Made by a program: the position numbers and the translations under genes. Of a stretch of DNA of 64,000 nucleotides, positions 54,803 to 64,000 are shown one piece after another. This DNA comes from Portibacter marinus (lineage in GTDB: Bacteria > Bacteroidota > Bacteroidia > Chitinophagales > Saprospiraceae), in NCBI RefSeq assembly GCF_021533195.1, contig NZ_JAJNKB010000001.1:953656-1017655 (forward strand), written 5' to 3'. Positions within the stretch are counted from its first letter, which is position 1. The number at the start of each line of letters is the position of its first letter. A model generated the notes under the pieces. The model was given only the letters and a program-made list of their open reading frames with translations. It was not told where the DNA came from and ran no database searches.

Positions 54803-56512
54803 TTACATTAAGTGATATTCTGCATATTGTAATACCCTTTGCATCATCCATTTAAGCCGATTCTCAACCAACATACGAGTCGTCTCTGTAGGATTACCCT
54901 GATAGGTATTCCAAGCTTCCGTCCAATAGTAATCTTGTGCTTGACCGGAGAGCAATATGGACTTGAGTCTTGCCTTAGCCCTATCATTGATGTCTACTCC
55001 AAATAAAAGCTCTGTAATTTCGTCGATAAGCAAATTTGGATCTTCAGGATGATCCAGGCCTTCAATAAACTTAATCAAATCCGCAGGTATCTGTTCTGCC
55101 GGTGACCAAAAGCCCCAGTAAACCAGAGAATCCGTGTGAATCCCGCGGGAAGTGATCGTATTGGTAGTAATCCAACCTTTATCGTAATTCGGCTGCTGAT
55201 AATAAGCTTGCCAACCTGCAACATTGGGAGGATCACCGAGTTGCATTCCGACATTATGCATAGACCATATCATAGAAGATTTCAGTTCAGCTTCCTCAAA
55301 TTCACTAAAATGATTGGGCGCTTTCATACCCAATGTCCTCCATAATCCAAGCAAATGATTCGCCGGATCTTTAATAAATGATCCCTTTACATTGACATCG
55401 TAAAAATGTTGGCTGGTCAATAGTTTTTCTAATACTGGTTTGACAGTATAGTCATGGTCCCTGAGTACTTCGGCCATTGGCACGATAACATTCGCCTCAA
55501 CGTCCTCACTTATCTCAGGATAAACGAAGAAGCTATAAATTTTTCTACATAGAAATAGGGCGCATTCTTCGGTATCAAATATCATGTCCAATAAATCATC
55601 TAATTCTTCTCGACCCTGTTGCGCTCCTCTTCCTTGAATCACTCGATTTCCATAAAATTCGGAAAACTGTTTGTCGGACTCATCGTGCCTCCATGGCATG
55701 TAAGCCATCTCCCGCTCAGGCCAAGTGACTGTCCATCCTGTTAGTACCTTTGCTGCCATTTGTACATCGCCTTCTGTATATCCAGCATTAGGTCCCTTTC
55801 CAATCGTGAATAATTCTTGTAGCTCCCTGGCATAGTTTTCATCAGGTGCATCCTTATGGTTTTGTGCACCATTTAAATAGTAAAGCATGGAAATATCGAT
55901 GGTGATTTCCTTCATCAATTGTTTGAAATTACCCATTTGGTGCTTTCGCAGAAGTTCTAGATATTTATAGGACGCTTGCGGAAAAAAAACTCCCCACCAT
56001 TGCGTTACCAGATGATTGTGCCAGAATAACAACATTTTCTCAGTGATGCTGTGCCCTTGATCCAGTATATTCTGCAACCAAAACCGCTTCAGCGACATGA
56101 CTCTACCTCCTGTAACAGTATCCGTGTAGGGAGCATGGATCCATGTTTCACCCCAAGGCACATCTGGATCAATCATGTCTTCACCATTATTATAATCATT
56201 GACAGGTGGATCGGGGACAGGTGCTTCTGTCAATAGGAGATTCACAGAATCTTCCATATTTAAGTTCTTGAAATACCTGAGATCATCCTTTGTAACTCCA
56301 AATTTGGTTCGTCTTAAAAGATGCATGATTTGTTGAGGGCCCCATTCTCCCTGATAGGTATTCAAATTCATTTTGGCAGGATCAAAAACCGGCTTTTCTG
56401 GACTGCGTAAATGGTTATTCTCGAAATTCAGGACAGGATCGCTAACATCATATTTTTGATATTGCTTCTTTAAGAATCTGTCTCTAAAAGGATTCTTGGA
56501 TTCTGGATTCAT
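54803..56512 (-). CDS. DUF1800 family protein
   Basis: 569 residues. The conserved blocks of the family are visible: HLLRRTKFGVTKDDL, KMLLFWHNHLVTQ, DEN(Y)ARELQELFTIGKG, AAKVLTGWTVTW, and GDPPNVAGWQAYYQ. No signal peptide is evident at the N-terminus. No activity is established; the family accompanies exported DUF1501 proteins and is thought to act in the envelope. It is the first gene of a two-gene operon. Confidence 0.9.
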   Translation of the reverse strand: MNPESKNPFRDRFLKKQYQKYDVSDPVLNFENNHLRSPEKPVFDPAKMNLNTYQGEWGPQQIMHLLRRTKFGVTKDDLRYFKNLNMEDSVNLLLTEAPVPDPPVNDYNNGEDMIDPDVPWGETWIHAPYTDTVTGGRVMSLKRFWLQNILDQGHSITEKMLLFWHNHLVTQWWGVFFPQASYKYLELLRKHQMGNFKQLMKEITIDISMLYYLNGAQNHKDAPDENYARELQELFTIGKGPNAGYTEGDVQMAAKVLTGWTVTWPEREMAYMPWRHDESDKQFSEFYGNRVIQGRGAQQGREELDDLLDMIFDTEECALFLCRKIYSFFVYPEISEDVEANVIVPMAEVLRDHDYTVKPVLEKLLTSQHFYDVNVKGSFIKDPANHLLGLWRTLGMKAPNHFSEFEEAELKSSMIWSMHNVGMQLGDPPNVAGWQAYYQQPNYDKGWITTNTITSRGIHTDSLVYWGFWSPAEQIPADLIKFIEGLDHPEDPNLLIDEITELLFGVDINDRAKARLKSILLSGQAQDYYWTEAWNTYQGNPTETTRMLVENRLKWMMQRVLQYAEYHLM

Positions 56513-56661
56513 ATTCTAGTTTTCAAAATGGTACTAAAACTAAGCTGTTTCTAGGTCAATGTCAAAGTAGAATGACACGAATGTAATGGGCAACAACTAT
56601 TGACTTACAAATAGTTTTCAAATATTAGACGACATGAGATTAAAATTTGTTGCAAAAGTTA

Positions 56662-56669
56662 TATGTTTG
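56662..56669 (+). promoter_or_regulatory. -7 box for the small membrane protein gene
   Basis: TATGTTTG matches TAnnTTTG and predicts a start near 56674, which rules out the upstream ATG at 56647 and supports the one at 56689. Confidence 0.5.
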
Positions 56670-56688
56670 CAGCAAATTAATTGATCAG

Positions 56689-56853
56689 ATGGCAGATTCA
56701 GATAAAAAAATGTTTTCGAAAGGCATGTTGTGGATTATTTTCTTGGTATCGACAGCCATTTGTTTCGCCTTTCTATTCCTCAACCCTTCTTGGTTCTGGA
56801 TCATGCTGCCCTTCATGCTGACCAGCTTGGTCTACGCTCTTGACGTAGCTTAA
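56689..56853 (+). CDS. small two-helix membrane protein
   Basis: 54 residues starting MADSDKKMFSKG, then two hydrophobic stretches (LWIIFLVSTAICFAFLFL and FWIMLPFMLTSLVYAL). No family recognised. An in-frame ATG at 56647 would add 14 residues, but it lies before the predicted promoter. Divergent from the DUF1800 gene. Confidence 0.6.
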   Translation: MADSDKKMFSKGMLWIIFLVSTAICFAFLFLNPSWFWIMLPFMLTSLVYALDVA

Positions 56854-57006
56854 GTTTATTTCCATTTCTTTATTTATTTTTAGACGGTAGTTGCTGAACA
56901 CTGCCACATATTCTATTGTTTACCCAATAGTTGATTGAATATTCGTAGGCAAAATTGACCTGGAACAATTAAACCCGCTAAATTAGGATTCGAACAACCA
57001 ATTTTA

Positions 57007-57026
57007 TAAATTTGACTTAAAGTCAA
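57007..57026 (+). promoter_or_regulatory. fadB-like operon -7 box overlapped by a palindromic operator
   Basis: TAAATTTG (57007-57014) is a -7 match, and TTGACTTAAAGTCAA (57012-57026) overlaps it and the expected transcript start. That placement suggests repression. The palindrome is identical to that at 52807-52821. Confidence 0.7.
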
Positions 57027-57039
57027 AAAAAATCATTTT

Positions 57040-59430
57040 ATGTATCAGATAAAGAAAGCAGCTGTATTAGGATCAGGAGTTATGGGTACCGGAATTGCCG
57101 CACATTTGGCCAATATCGGTCTGGAAGTGTTGATGTTAGATATCGTGCCCTTCGATATAAAAGAAGAGCAAAAGAACGTAATGGCTGTACGAAATAGGAT
57201 TGTCAACAGTGCCTTGAAGTCAGCCACAAAGGCAAAACCGGCGCCATTTTATGATAAGAAATTGGTCAACCGCATTACTACAGGAAATTTTGAAGATGAT
57301 TTTGAGAAAATAGCAGATTGTGACTGGATCATAGAGGTTGTTGTCGAGCGACTTGATATTAAGAAGGAAATTTTTGAGAAGGTAGATCAATACAGAAAGA
57401 AAGGATCCCTCGTAAGTTCGAATACTTCAGGGATTCCAATTCACATGATGACGGATGGACGTTCGGATGATTTTAAGGCGCATTTTCTTGGAACACATTT
57501 CTTTAATCCACCTCGTTATCTGCGTTTGCTTGAGATAATACCTACTCCAGATACCAAGAAATCTGTTGTTGACTTTTTTATGCAATATGGCGACCGTCAA
57601 TTAGGCAAACAAACGGTTTTATGTAAGGATACGCCGGCATTTATCGCCAATCGTGTAGGAGTTTATCTGATGGCAAAGGGCATGGAGCTGACAAAGGAAA
57701 TGGGTTTAACCATTACCGAAGTTGACAAGTTGACAGGTCCAGCGATTGGCCGTCCTAAAACTGGCTCCTATCGATTAGGAGATTTGGTAGGACTGGATGT
57801 GATGGATAAAGTCATTAAGGGTCTTAAAGAAAATTGTCCGGATGATCAGGATGTACAGCAGGTTGATTTACCAGATTTCTTTGATTATTTGATTGAAAAT
57901 AAATATTTAGGTAATAAAACAGGCCAAGGTTTTTATAAGAAGAAAGGTGAGAGGGATGATAATGGACGACCCGTGATTTTGGGTCTTAACCTGGAAACGC
58001 ATGAATACGAAAAAACAGAAGCTCCAAAACTTCCTGTGTTAGGAGTGGCAAAGCAAATTGATGATTTAGAAAAGAGGATCAGAGCCATATATAAATCAGA
58101 CGATAAAGGAGGAGCGTTTATTCGGAAGAGTTTTGCATCCATGTTTAGTTATGCTTCTTTGAGATATCCTGAAATAACAGATGCAATCTATAATATAGAT
58201 TATGCCATGACAGCTGGATTCGCATGGGAACTTGGACCTTTCGAATACTGGGATATCATCGGTCTTGAAAAAGGGATTGAAGATGCTGAGGCTCAGGGCG
58301 AGAAGATTGCAGATTGGGTGAAAGAAATGAAAAAAGCCGGATTTGACAGCTTTTATTCAAGTGAGGATGGAATTAGAACTTGCTACAATCCTGAATCCAA
58401 AAAATATGAACCTCTTCCTGGTGCCGAGTCCTTCATCTATCTTGATGACTACAGAGAAAAAGCTGCTGTTTACAAGAATGACGAGATGACCTTACACGAT
58501 ATAGGAGATGGTGTACTTTGCCTAGAGTTTACTTCGAAGATGAATTCAATAGGTGAAGGTATATTGAGAGGGGTACAAGAATCGATTAGAATAGCTGAGG
58601 AAGATGGTTGGAAAGGAATTGTGATTGGAAATAATGATCAAAATTTTTCAGTTGGAGCCAATTTAATGTTGATTGGAATGTTTGCATTCCAACAGCAATT
58701 TGATGAATTGAATCAGGCGGTTAAATTATTTCAGGATACGACGATGAGATGTCGATATTCCTCCATACCTGTGGTTGCAGCGACTCAAGGATATGTATTT
58801 GGAGGAGGATGTGAAACCTTGATGCACTGTGATGGTGCGGCGGTGGCTGCAGAATCTTACATCGGGCTCGTAGAAGTGGGCGTAGGCCTTATTCCAGGAG
58901 GAGGAGGTACTAAAGAGTTTGCGTTGAGAACCGGAGACTCCTTTTTCGAAGGTGATGTTCAGATGCCTACTTTAATTGAAAACTTCAAAACCATTGCCAC
59001 AGCAGCAGTAGCTACATCGGCACAGGAAGCATATCAATATGGTTATTTGATTAAAGGACGAGACGAAGTGGTCATGAACGTGAAGAGAAATATAGCAGAA
59101 GCCAAAGACAAAGTCTTATATCTGGCAGATGGATATACAGCACCTATTCAACGCAAAGACATTAAAGTATTGGGAAGGGCTGGAATGGCCACGCTATATG
59201 CAGCCGCACACTCTTTGAAACTTGGAAATTATGCCTCAGAACATGATATTAAAATTGCTCAGAAAATAGCTTATGTATTGTGTGGAGGTGATCTTTCTGA
59301 AACTTCAATGGTATCTGAGCAGTATTTGTTGGACATCGAAAGGGAAGCTTTTTTGAGTTTGGCAGGAGAGCAAAAGACATTGGAGCGAATACAGCACATG
59401 TTAGAAAAGAACAAACCATTGAGAAATTAA
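57040..59430 (+). CDS. 3-hydroxyacyl-CoA dehydrogenase/enoyl-CoA hydratase fusion
   Basis: 796 residues. An N-terminal NAD-binding Rossmann domain (AVLGSGVMGTGIAAHLANIG) is followed by GTHFFNPPRYLRLLEIIP with the catalytic His and Glu, then two dehydrogenase C-terminal domains. The C-terminal 300 residues are an enoyl-CoA hydratase (SVGANLMLIGMFAF, TQGYVFGGGCETLMHCD, GLVEVGVGLIPGGGGTKEF). The order (dehydrogenase first) is that of the FadN/FadB-like proteins of Bacteroidota and Bacillus, the reverse of E. coli FadB. It performs steps two and three of beta-oxidation. The thiolase gene follows after 25 bases. Confidence 0.93.
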   Translation: MYQIKKAAVLGSGVMGTGIAAHLANIGLEVLMLDIVPFDIKEEQKNVMAVRNRIVNSALKSATKAKPAPFYDKKLVNRITTGNFEDDFEKIADCDWIIEVVVERLDIKKEIFEKVDQYRKKGSLVSSNTSGIPIHMMTDGRSDDFKAHFLGTHFFNPPRYLRLLEIIPTPDTKKSVVDFFMQYGDRQLGKQTVLCKDTPAFIANRVGVYLMAKGMELTKEMGLTITEVDKLTGPAIGRPKTGSYRLGDLVGLDVMDKVIKGLKENCPDDQDVQQVDLPDFFDYLIENKYLGNKTGQGFYKKKGERDDNGRPVILGLNLETHEYEKTEAPKLPVLGVAKQIDDLEKRIRAIYKSDDKGGAFIRKSFASMFSYASLRYPEITDAIYNIDYAMTAGFAWELGPFEYWDIIGLEKGIEDAEAQGEKIADWVKEMKKAGFDSFYSSEDGIRTCYNPESKKYEPLPGAESFIYLDDYREKAAVYKNDEMTLHDIGDGVLCLEFTSKMNSIGEGILRGVQESIRIAEEDGWKGIVIGNNDQNFSVGANLMLIGMFAFQQQFDELNQAVKLFQDTTMRCRYSSIPVVAATQGYVFGGGCETLMHCDGAAVAAESYIGLVEVGVGLIPGGGGTKEFALRTGDSFFEGDVQMPTLIENFKTIATAAVATSAQEAYQYGYLIKGRDEVVMNVKRNIAEAKDKVLYLADGYTAPIQRKDIKVLGRAGMATLYAAAHSLKLGNYASEHDIKIAQKIAYVLCGGDLSETSMVSEQYLLDIEREAFLSLAGEQKTLERIQHMLEKNKPLRN

Positions 59431-59455
59431 AACATTGACCTAAAAATTAAAAAAA

Positions 59456-60628
59456 ATGACAGAAGCATATATAGTAAAAGCATATAGATCAGCAGTAGGT
59501 AAAGCGGGCAAAGGCGCTTTGCGTTTCTATCGTTCAGATGATTTGGCAGTGGATGTAATCAATCATTTGATGGCAGAAACTCCGGAATTGCAACCTGAAT
59601 GGGTGGATGATGTTATCGTAGGCTGTGCGAATCCGGAAGGTGAACAAGGGCTACAGATCGGTCGTCAGATATCTGCTAGAGCACTTGGAAAATCAGTACC
59701 GGGTATTACGATCAATAGATATTGTGGATCTGGTTTAGAAGCCATAGCTATGGCTGTGGCCAAGGTGAGATCAGGTATGGGTCAATGTTTTATTGCTGGA
59801 GGAACGGAGAGTATGAGTGCCATTCCGATGACCGGGTATAAATTGGCTCCGTCTTTTAAGGTAGCAGTTGAAAAGCCCAACTATTTGATAGGTATGGGAT
59901 TGACAGCCGAAGCAGTCGCGACTAAGTATGGAGTTTCCAGAGAAGATCAGGATGAGTTTTCCTATCATTCCCATATGAAGGCTGCAAATGCGATTGATCA
60001 AGGCTATTTTGAAAGTGAGATTGTACCTATCCATGTGAAAGAGGTATATGTTGATGACGATGAGCGCAAGGAGCGAGAATATACTTTCAAAGTAGATGAA
60101 GGTGTTCGACGAGACACTTCTGTGGAGGCACTTGGCAATTTGCGTCCAGTCTTTGCCAACAAAGGTTCAGTTACCGCTGGGAACTCATCGCAAACTTCTG
60201 ATGGAGCTTCCTTTGTCTTGGTGATGGACGAAGCCATGGTCAAGGAGTTAGGTGTCGAACCGATTGCCAGAATGGTTTCCTGTTCAGTGGCTGGCGTAGA
60301 CCCTTTGTATATGGGTATTGGGCCATGTGCAGCGATTCCAAAAGCTTTGAAGAAGGGTGGCGTTGCTTTAAAAGATATAGAATTGATAGAGTTGAACGAA
60401 GCATTTGCTGCACAATCTTTGGCCGTGATCAGAGAGGCGGGTTTAAATCCGGAAATTGTCAATGTTAATGGTGGAGCGATAGCACTAGGACATCCACTGG
60501 GATGTACAGGTGCGAAATTGAGCACACAATTGTTCAATGAAATGAAGAGAAGGGGCCATAAATATGGTATGGTAACGGCGTGTATAGGAGGTGGTCAAGG
60601 GATAGCAGGGATTTACGAGATGCTGTAA
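59456..60628 (+). CDS. fadA: acetyl-CoA C-acyltransferase (beta-oxidation thiolase)
   Basis: 390 residues with the thiolase signatures: nucleophile Cys in NRYCGSGLEAI (about residue 89), the His in GGAIALGHPLGCTGAK (about 345) and the second Cys in VTACIGGGQGIAG (about 376). It cleaves 3-ketoacyl-CoA with CoA to acetyl-CoA and a shortened acyl-CoA. It pairs with the dehydrogenase/hydratase just upstream, forming the usual FadBA-type unit under the same palindromic operator. Confidence 0.93.
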   Translation: MTEAYIVKAYRSAVGKAGKGALRFYRSDDLAVDVINHLMAETPELQPEWVDDVIVGCANPEGEQGLQIGRQISARALGKSVPGITINRYCGSGLEAIAMAVAKVRSGMGQCFIAGGTESMSAIPMTGYKLAPSFKVAVEKPNYLIGMGLTAEAVATKYGVSREDQDEFSYHSHMKAANAIDQGYFESEIVPIHVKEVYVDDDERKEREYTFKVDEGVRRDTSVEALGNLRPVFANKGSVTAGNSSQTSDGASFVLVMDEAMVKELGVEPIARMVSCSVAGVDPLYMGIGPCAAIPKALKKGGVALKDIELIELNEAFAAQSLAVIREAGLNPEIVNVNGGAIALGHPLGCTGAKLSTQLFNEMKRRGHKYGMVTACIGGGQGIAGIYEML

Positions 60629-61527
60629 CAGGTCTTGATCGATCGTATTTTATTTTTACATGTTTGGGTATTAAAGCGGGTGGTGTTTAGCTTGCAATTT
60701 GTTATTGAGCGCGAGAGCTTGGCGTTCGGTATTGATTAGTATTTCCCTTTTTAGTTGATTTCATATTTATTAGTAGGTTAATTGTATCTATTCAGAGATT
60801 TTGGTAATTCTAAACTTATAGCTATTCTTTTCATTTTTAATGATCTGTTGGATTTTAGATGTTTAATTTCACTTCCATCCTAACTATTCTTATTTACTCT
60901 GAGATTTAAATTGTAGACTAGCAAAAAAATAAAAACGCCCTAAATTAAATAATATTTTATTTGGTATAATAAGCTTGAATAGACGTATATTTTTATTTGT
61001 CCTTAAAAACCAATATTTATTACCATGTTATGGGTTATTGTTGGTCTTTAATTCGGTATTTTTTAGGCTTTAGATTAGTTCACAAAAACTTTAACATTTG
61101 TCAATAAGCCGATAAAAAAAATGTAGGAGTCTTGATAACAGTAACTTACACATAAGTATTAAATATATATTTAGTATGCTGAGTTTCATGTGTAAAAAAT
61201 ATTAAAATGACTTCGTACATTACACTTCAATAAGTGATATTTAATTAAGCACCTAAAGTAATTATAGCCTAACTACAACCTATGACTCCCCAATTCCCAA
61301 ATTCCGTATCATAGTTTAGTAGGCGTTACATGTTAGTTGCGAATCAACTTAACAACAAGATTCTTATAACCTAATACTAAATAAAATGACACTCAGAAAA
61401 CCTATACCTATCTAGCGCTCAAGCGCTCAATTTCAAACCGATGTCTTTTTCAACGATACACCTATAGCAGGGACTAGAAATCTATGTGCTTGCTAGTAAT
61501 CATCTACAAACCTAAAGCTAATTTCAG
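60629..61527. other. 900-bp AT-rich non-coding region
   Basis: Many stop codons in all frames and no gene found. It lies between the thiolase and a giant secreted-protein gene, so it must hold the latter's promoter and possibly a long leader. A short direct repeat GCGCTCAA-GCGCTCAA is near 61418-61433. No RNA gene or clear terminator was recognised. Confidence 0.6.
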
Positions 61528-64000
61528 ATGAAATATTCTTTACCTTCTACTTTCAAGTTTAATGAAACTTACACATTAATCATATTAATAATAAGTATTT
61601 GCTTAGCTTTTTCTAGCAAATCAATAAGTCAATGTACAAGTGCTACTTGTGGTTCTTGTGGAAATTATACCTATCCAGGAGATTTTGTTGGAAATCAGCA
61701 AGCAGCTGTGAATATAGATCAGGGTTCAAATGGCAAATTACCTAACGTTAAAAGTCCTGTAGACTTTCAAAATGGCAATCTCAATGTAAATAATTCTCAC
61801 TTTGTTGAAGGCCATTCAGTTCCCTATCGAGTACATATGAAAAACTTAGTTCTATGTGAACCTGTAAGAATTACAATTGAATGGGATGCCTTGCAGTCTG
61901 GACACATTGCTACAGACTTCCTTACTCATTACCAAGGGCTAGAGCCGCATACAGCTCCCTTTGGTCACTCCTCAGAAATCGTCAATCCATTAATTAATGA
62001 CAATGGAGTTAATGTAAGCGCAGAATGCGGCTTTTCTTTAAATAGCCCGACCTCGGAATTCTCATTTCCTGAACCTTGTGCAAGTGATGCTCCTTCCAAT
62101 ACCACCTTACAGCAGATATACGCAGATTATGAATCCCAATATGGAGATCAAAAAATGACGGCGTGGGGAGCTACGATTTGTGATATGTGGTACGGAGCTG
62201 AAGATGGTAGTATTGCATGTGCAGATTTAAGTACTTCTTGTTTGAATGGAGGCACAACTACTACAAAACAACAATTAACAATTGAATTTATACCTACACA
62301 TTCTCAAGCTATTTTTGCATGGGGAGGTCACCTAGCCAGATTTCAGGATTGGGGTATTTGTGGTACCGAACTAGCAACTGCCAGTGGATTATCTGGATCT
62401 CCTTACCACATGCGTGTTGATTGCTGGACATATAATAGCGTCGGAAATCAAGATCGTTCTCTTAAAATTGACGCAGTCTTTGTTGATCCTCCGTGTGACT
62501 TTACAGGAGATGCTTTTTTATGTCCTGGAGAAATAGGTTCTTATACTGGACCTGATGATTTAACATCATATTCTTGGACATTAAATCCTTCAAATGGTGC
62601 ATCATTTGTTAATGGTGTGAATAATACCCAAACAGTTCAAGTCCAAGCTGGAAATGGTCCATTCACTTTAAAATTAGTTACTACAATTGATGTCATAGGT
62701 AGAGGCACTTTTACTTCTACGACTGATTGTCAACTCACCGTTGACGTCAATGCCCCTTCTTTCACAACTACTTCTCCAGCGGGTGTTTGTTCTCCAAATA
62801 CCGCCGACCTTACTGACCCAAATGTTATTGTAGGTTGCAATGGAACTATTTCGTATTGGGAAGATGAAGATGCATCTGTTCCAATTAGCGATCCATCAGC
62901 AGTAAGTGCTGGCAGCTATTTTATCAAGTGCACGGACGCAAATGGATGTTTTACTATAAAAGAAGTCATTGTTCCAGGCGGTACTCCTCCAGATTTTGTC
63001 GTAACAGGTCCGAGCAGTGTTTGTGACGGTGGATTGATTGATTTGACAGGGATCTTAAATTCCTGTACTGGTGATAATGAATTGACTTATTGGAATGATA
63101 TGGATTTGACAAGTGAAGTCGCTGATCCAACAATGGTTGGAGTAGGAACCTATTACTTTAAATGTACCGATCCTGTAAGTGGATGTTTCAGTGTTCAACC
63201 CGTGATTGTGGATGAGTTTTCGACTCAACCGGAAGTCTCGGTCTCTTCCGCTCCTACTTGTGAAAATATACCAGCAACTGTAACCGCTACTTTGACAAAT
63301 ATGGACAACCCTCCATATACTTACGATTGGATAGTACCAGCGGGCGCCAGTATACCTAATAATACTACATCCAGCTTCATGACATCGGTAGAAGGAACTT
63401 ACAGTGTCACCGTAACGGATGGAAATGGTTGTACTGATGAGGGATCTGTAGATGTAGTTATTTACAGTAATTCTACATGCAATGCTCCATTAAGTGAAAA
63501 TTTACCAGTTTGTTCTAGCCAAGGAACGATCAACAACGACTTTGCTTTATGGAAAGCACAATTCACATATTCTTTAGGAACAGCACCGAATGCTACAGTA
63601 GTATTCTATATTAATGACGTCGTTGTGTCACAATCCGATTTTGATAATGCCTCTTTACCTGATGGCATAGAATGCGGAGGAAGTCTTAAATTAGGAATCG
63701 AGGTGGATGATGATTGTATTGATGCTGAACTATGCGAAGCTGTTTTTTCAGTGGGTAGTGATACTGAAGCTCCGGTTATCTCAGGTGTAGGTCCTGATGG
63801 TTCGGTGGAATGTCCGGCGGGTCCTGTATTCAGTACGCCTGCCGCAGAGGATGCTTGCGATCCCGATCCTTCTTTGACCTTCGTTGATCAAAGAACGGAT
63901 GGTGACTGCCCTCAAGAATATAGCATCACCAGAACATGGACGGCTAAGGATGCTTGTGGAAACACTTCCACAGCTTCTCAAACCATCAAAGTTACCGATG
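61528..64000 (+). CDS. large secreted repeat protein, 3' end cut by window
   Basis: The frame is open from the ATG at 61528 to the window edge (824 codons). A signal peptide (IILIISICLAFSSKSISQ) is followed by a Cys-rich N-terminal domain of about 300 residues (CTSATCGSCGNYTYPGDF...). Then come several Ig/PKD-like beta modules with recurring phrases such as GSYFIKCTDANGCF, GTYYFKCTDPVSGCF and GTYSVTVTDGNGCT, and the beginning of an HYR-like module (GVGPDGSVECPAGP...WTAKDACGNTS) similar to those in the 4135-residue protein. Probably another type IX substrate and adhesin, though the expected C-terminal sorting domain lies beyond the window. Confidence 0.88.
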   Translation, partial: MKYSLPSTFKFNETYTLIILIISICLAFSSKSISQCTSATCGSCGNYTYPGDFVGNQQAAVNIDQGSNGKLPNVKSPVDFQNGNLNVNNSHFVEGHSVPYRVHMKNLVLCEPVRITIEWDALQSGHIATDFLTHYQGLEPHTAPFGHSSEIVNPLINDNGVNVSAECGFSLNSPTSEFSFPEPCASDAPSNTTLQQIYADYESQYGDQKMTAWGATICDMWYGAEDGSIACADLSTSCLNGGTTTTKQQLTIEFIPTHSQAIFAWGGHLARFQDWGICGTELATASGLSGSPYHMRVDCWTYNSVGNQDRSLKIDAVFVDPPCDFTGDAFLCPGEIGSYTGPDDLTSYSWTLNPSNGASFVNGVNNTQTVQVQAGNGPFTLKLVTTIDVIGRGTFTSTTDCQLTVDVNAPSFTTTSPAGVCSPNTADLTDPNVIVGCNGTISYWEDEDASVPISDPSAVSAGSYFIKCTDANGCFTIKEVIVPGGTPPDFVVTGPSSVCDGGLIDLTGILNSCTGDNELTYWNDMDLTSEVADPTMVGVGTYYFKCTDPVSGCFSVQPVIVDEFSTQPEVSVSSAPTCENIPATVTATLTNMDNPPYTYDWIVPAGASIPNNTTSSFMTSVEGTYSVTVTDGNGCTDEGSVDVVIYSNSTCNAPLSENLPVCSSQGTINNDFALWKAQFTYSLGTAPNATVVFYINDVVVSQSDFDNASLPDGIECGGSLKLGIEVDDDCIDAELCEAVFSVGSDTEAPVISGVGPDGSVECPAGPVFSTPAAEDACDPDPSLTFVDQRTDGDCPQEYSITRTWTAKDACGNTSTASQTIKVTD

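Noticed and set aside
59442..59455. TTGACCTAAAAATTAA before the thiolase as a third fatty-acid operator
   Set aside because: Only the left half resembles the operator; the gap is 25 bases and the genes are co-transcribed.

Overview
The window looks like a chromosomal segment of a Bacteroidota bacterium, probably a marine Saprospiria-like lineage. Reasons: several secreted proteins end in type IX secretion (T9SS) type A sorting domains; promoters fit the Bacteroidota TTG...TAnnTTTG pattern; the cbb3 oxidase has the fused CcoNO subunit and small CcoQ typical of the phylum; and DUF1501/DUF1800, VTC/DUF4956 and DUF2141 proteins are present. The lineage is an inference from gene content only.

Region 1 (1-18.2 kb) starts with a cut Gfo/Idh/MocA oxidoreductase and a short repeat. 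A single 12.4 kb minus-strand gene follows, for a 4135-residue secreted protein with SdrD-like, GEVEDY-type, HYR-like, dockerin-like, cohesin-like and T9SS modules. A VTC-type polyphosphate polymerase/DUF4956 pair and small secreted or outer-membrane proteins come next.

Region 2 (18.2-31.1 kb) is mixed metabolism. It holds tRNA-Pro(TGG) followed by a small GIY-YIG cassette flanked by a perfect 46-bp direct repeat, a sulfotransferase, an AhpD-like protein, a GH20 hexosaminidase, an enoyl-CoA hydratase, Lrp, MarR and AraC regulators, an S41 peptidase, 4-hydroxyphenylpyruvate dioxygenase with a clear promoter and operator-like palindromes, a 103-bp tandem palindromic repeat, and a cysE-cysM cysteine operon.

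Region 3 (31.1-50.9 kb) is the most coherent block and reads as a low-oxygen respiration and stress island. A histidine kinase carries a FixL-like PAS domain with the haem-ligand His and the oxygen-contact Arg. It precedes ccoI-ccoS-ccoNO-ccoQ-ccoP-ccoG-ccoH-safE. After these come four two-CBS proteins, four universal stress proteins, a LOG-family protein, an outer-membrane-like protein and a response regulator fused to a Crp/FNR-type DNA-binding protein. FNR-like boxes (TTGAC-N4-ATCAA type) lie upstream of several of these units. Two lie about 41.5 bp from the predicted transcription start. I propose that the FixL-like kinase and the REC-Crp fusion form an oxygen circuit in which FixJ and FixK functions are merged in one protein.

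Region 4 (50.9-64 kb) holds fatty-acid beta-oxidation genes: an acyl-CoA dehydrogenase, a 3-hydroxyacyl-CoA dehydrogenase/enoyl-CoA hydratase and a thiolase. The first two share an identical 15-bp palindrome upstream. Between them lie a DUF1800/DUF1501 secreted pair and a small membrane protein. After a roughly 900-bp AT-rich gap, a second very large secreted protein begins and runs off the right edge. No CRISPR array, rRNA, transposase or prophage was seen.
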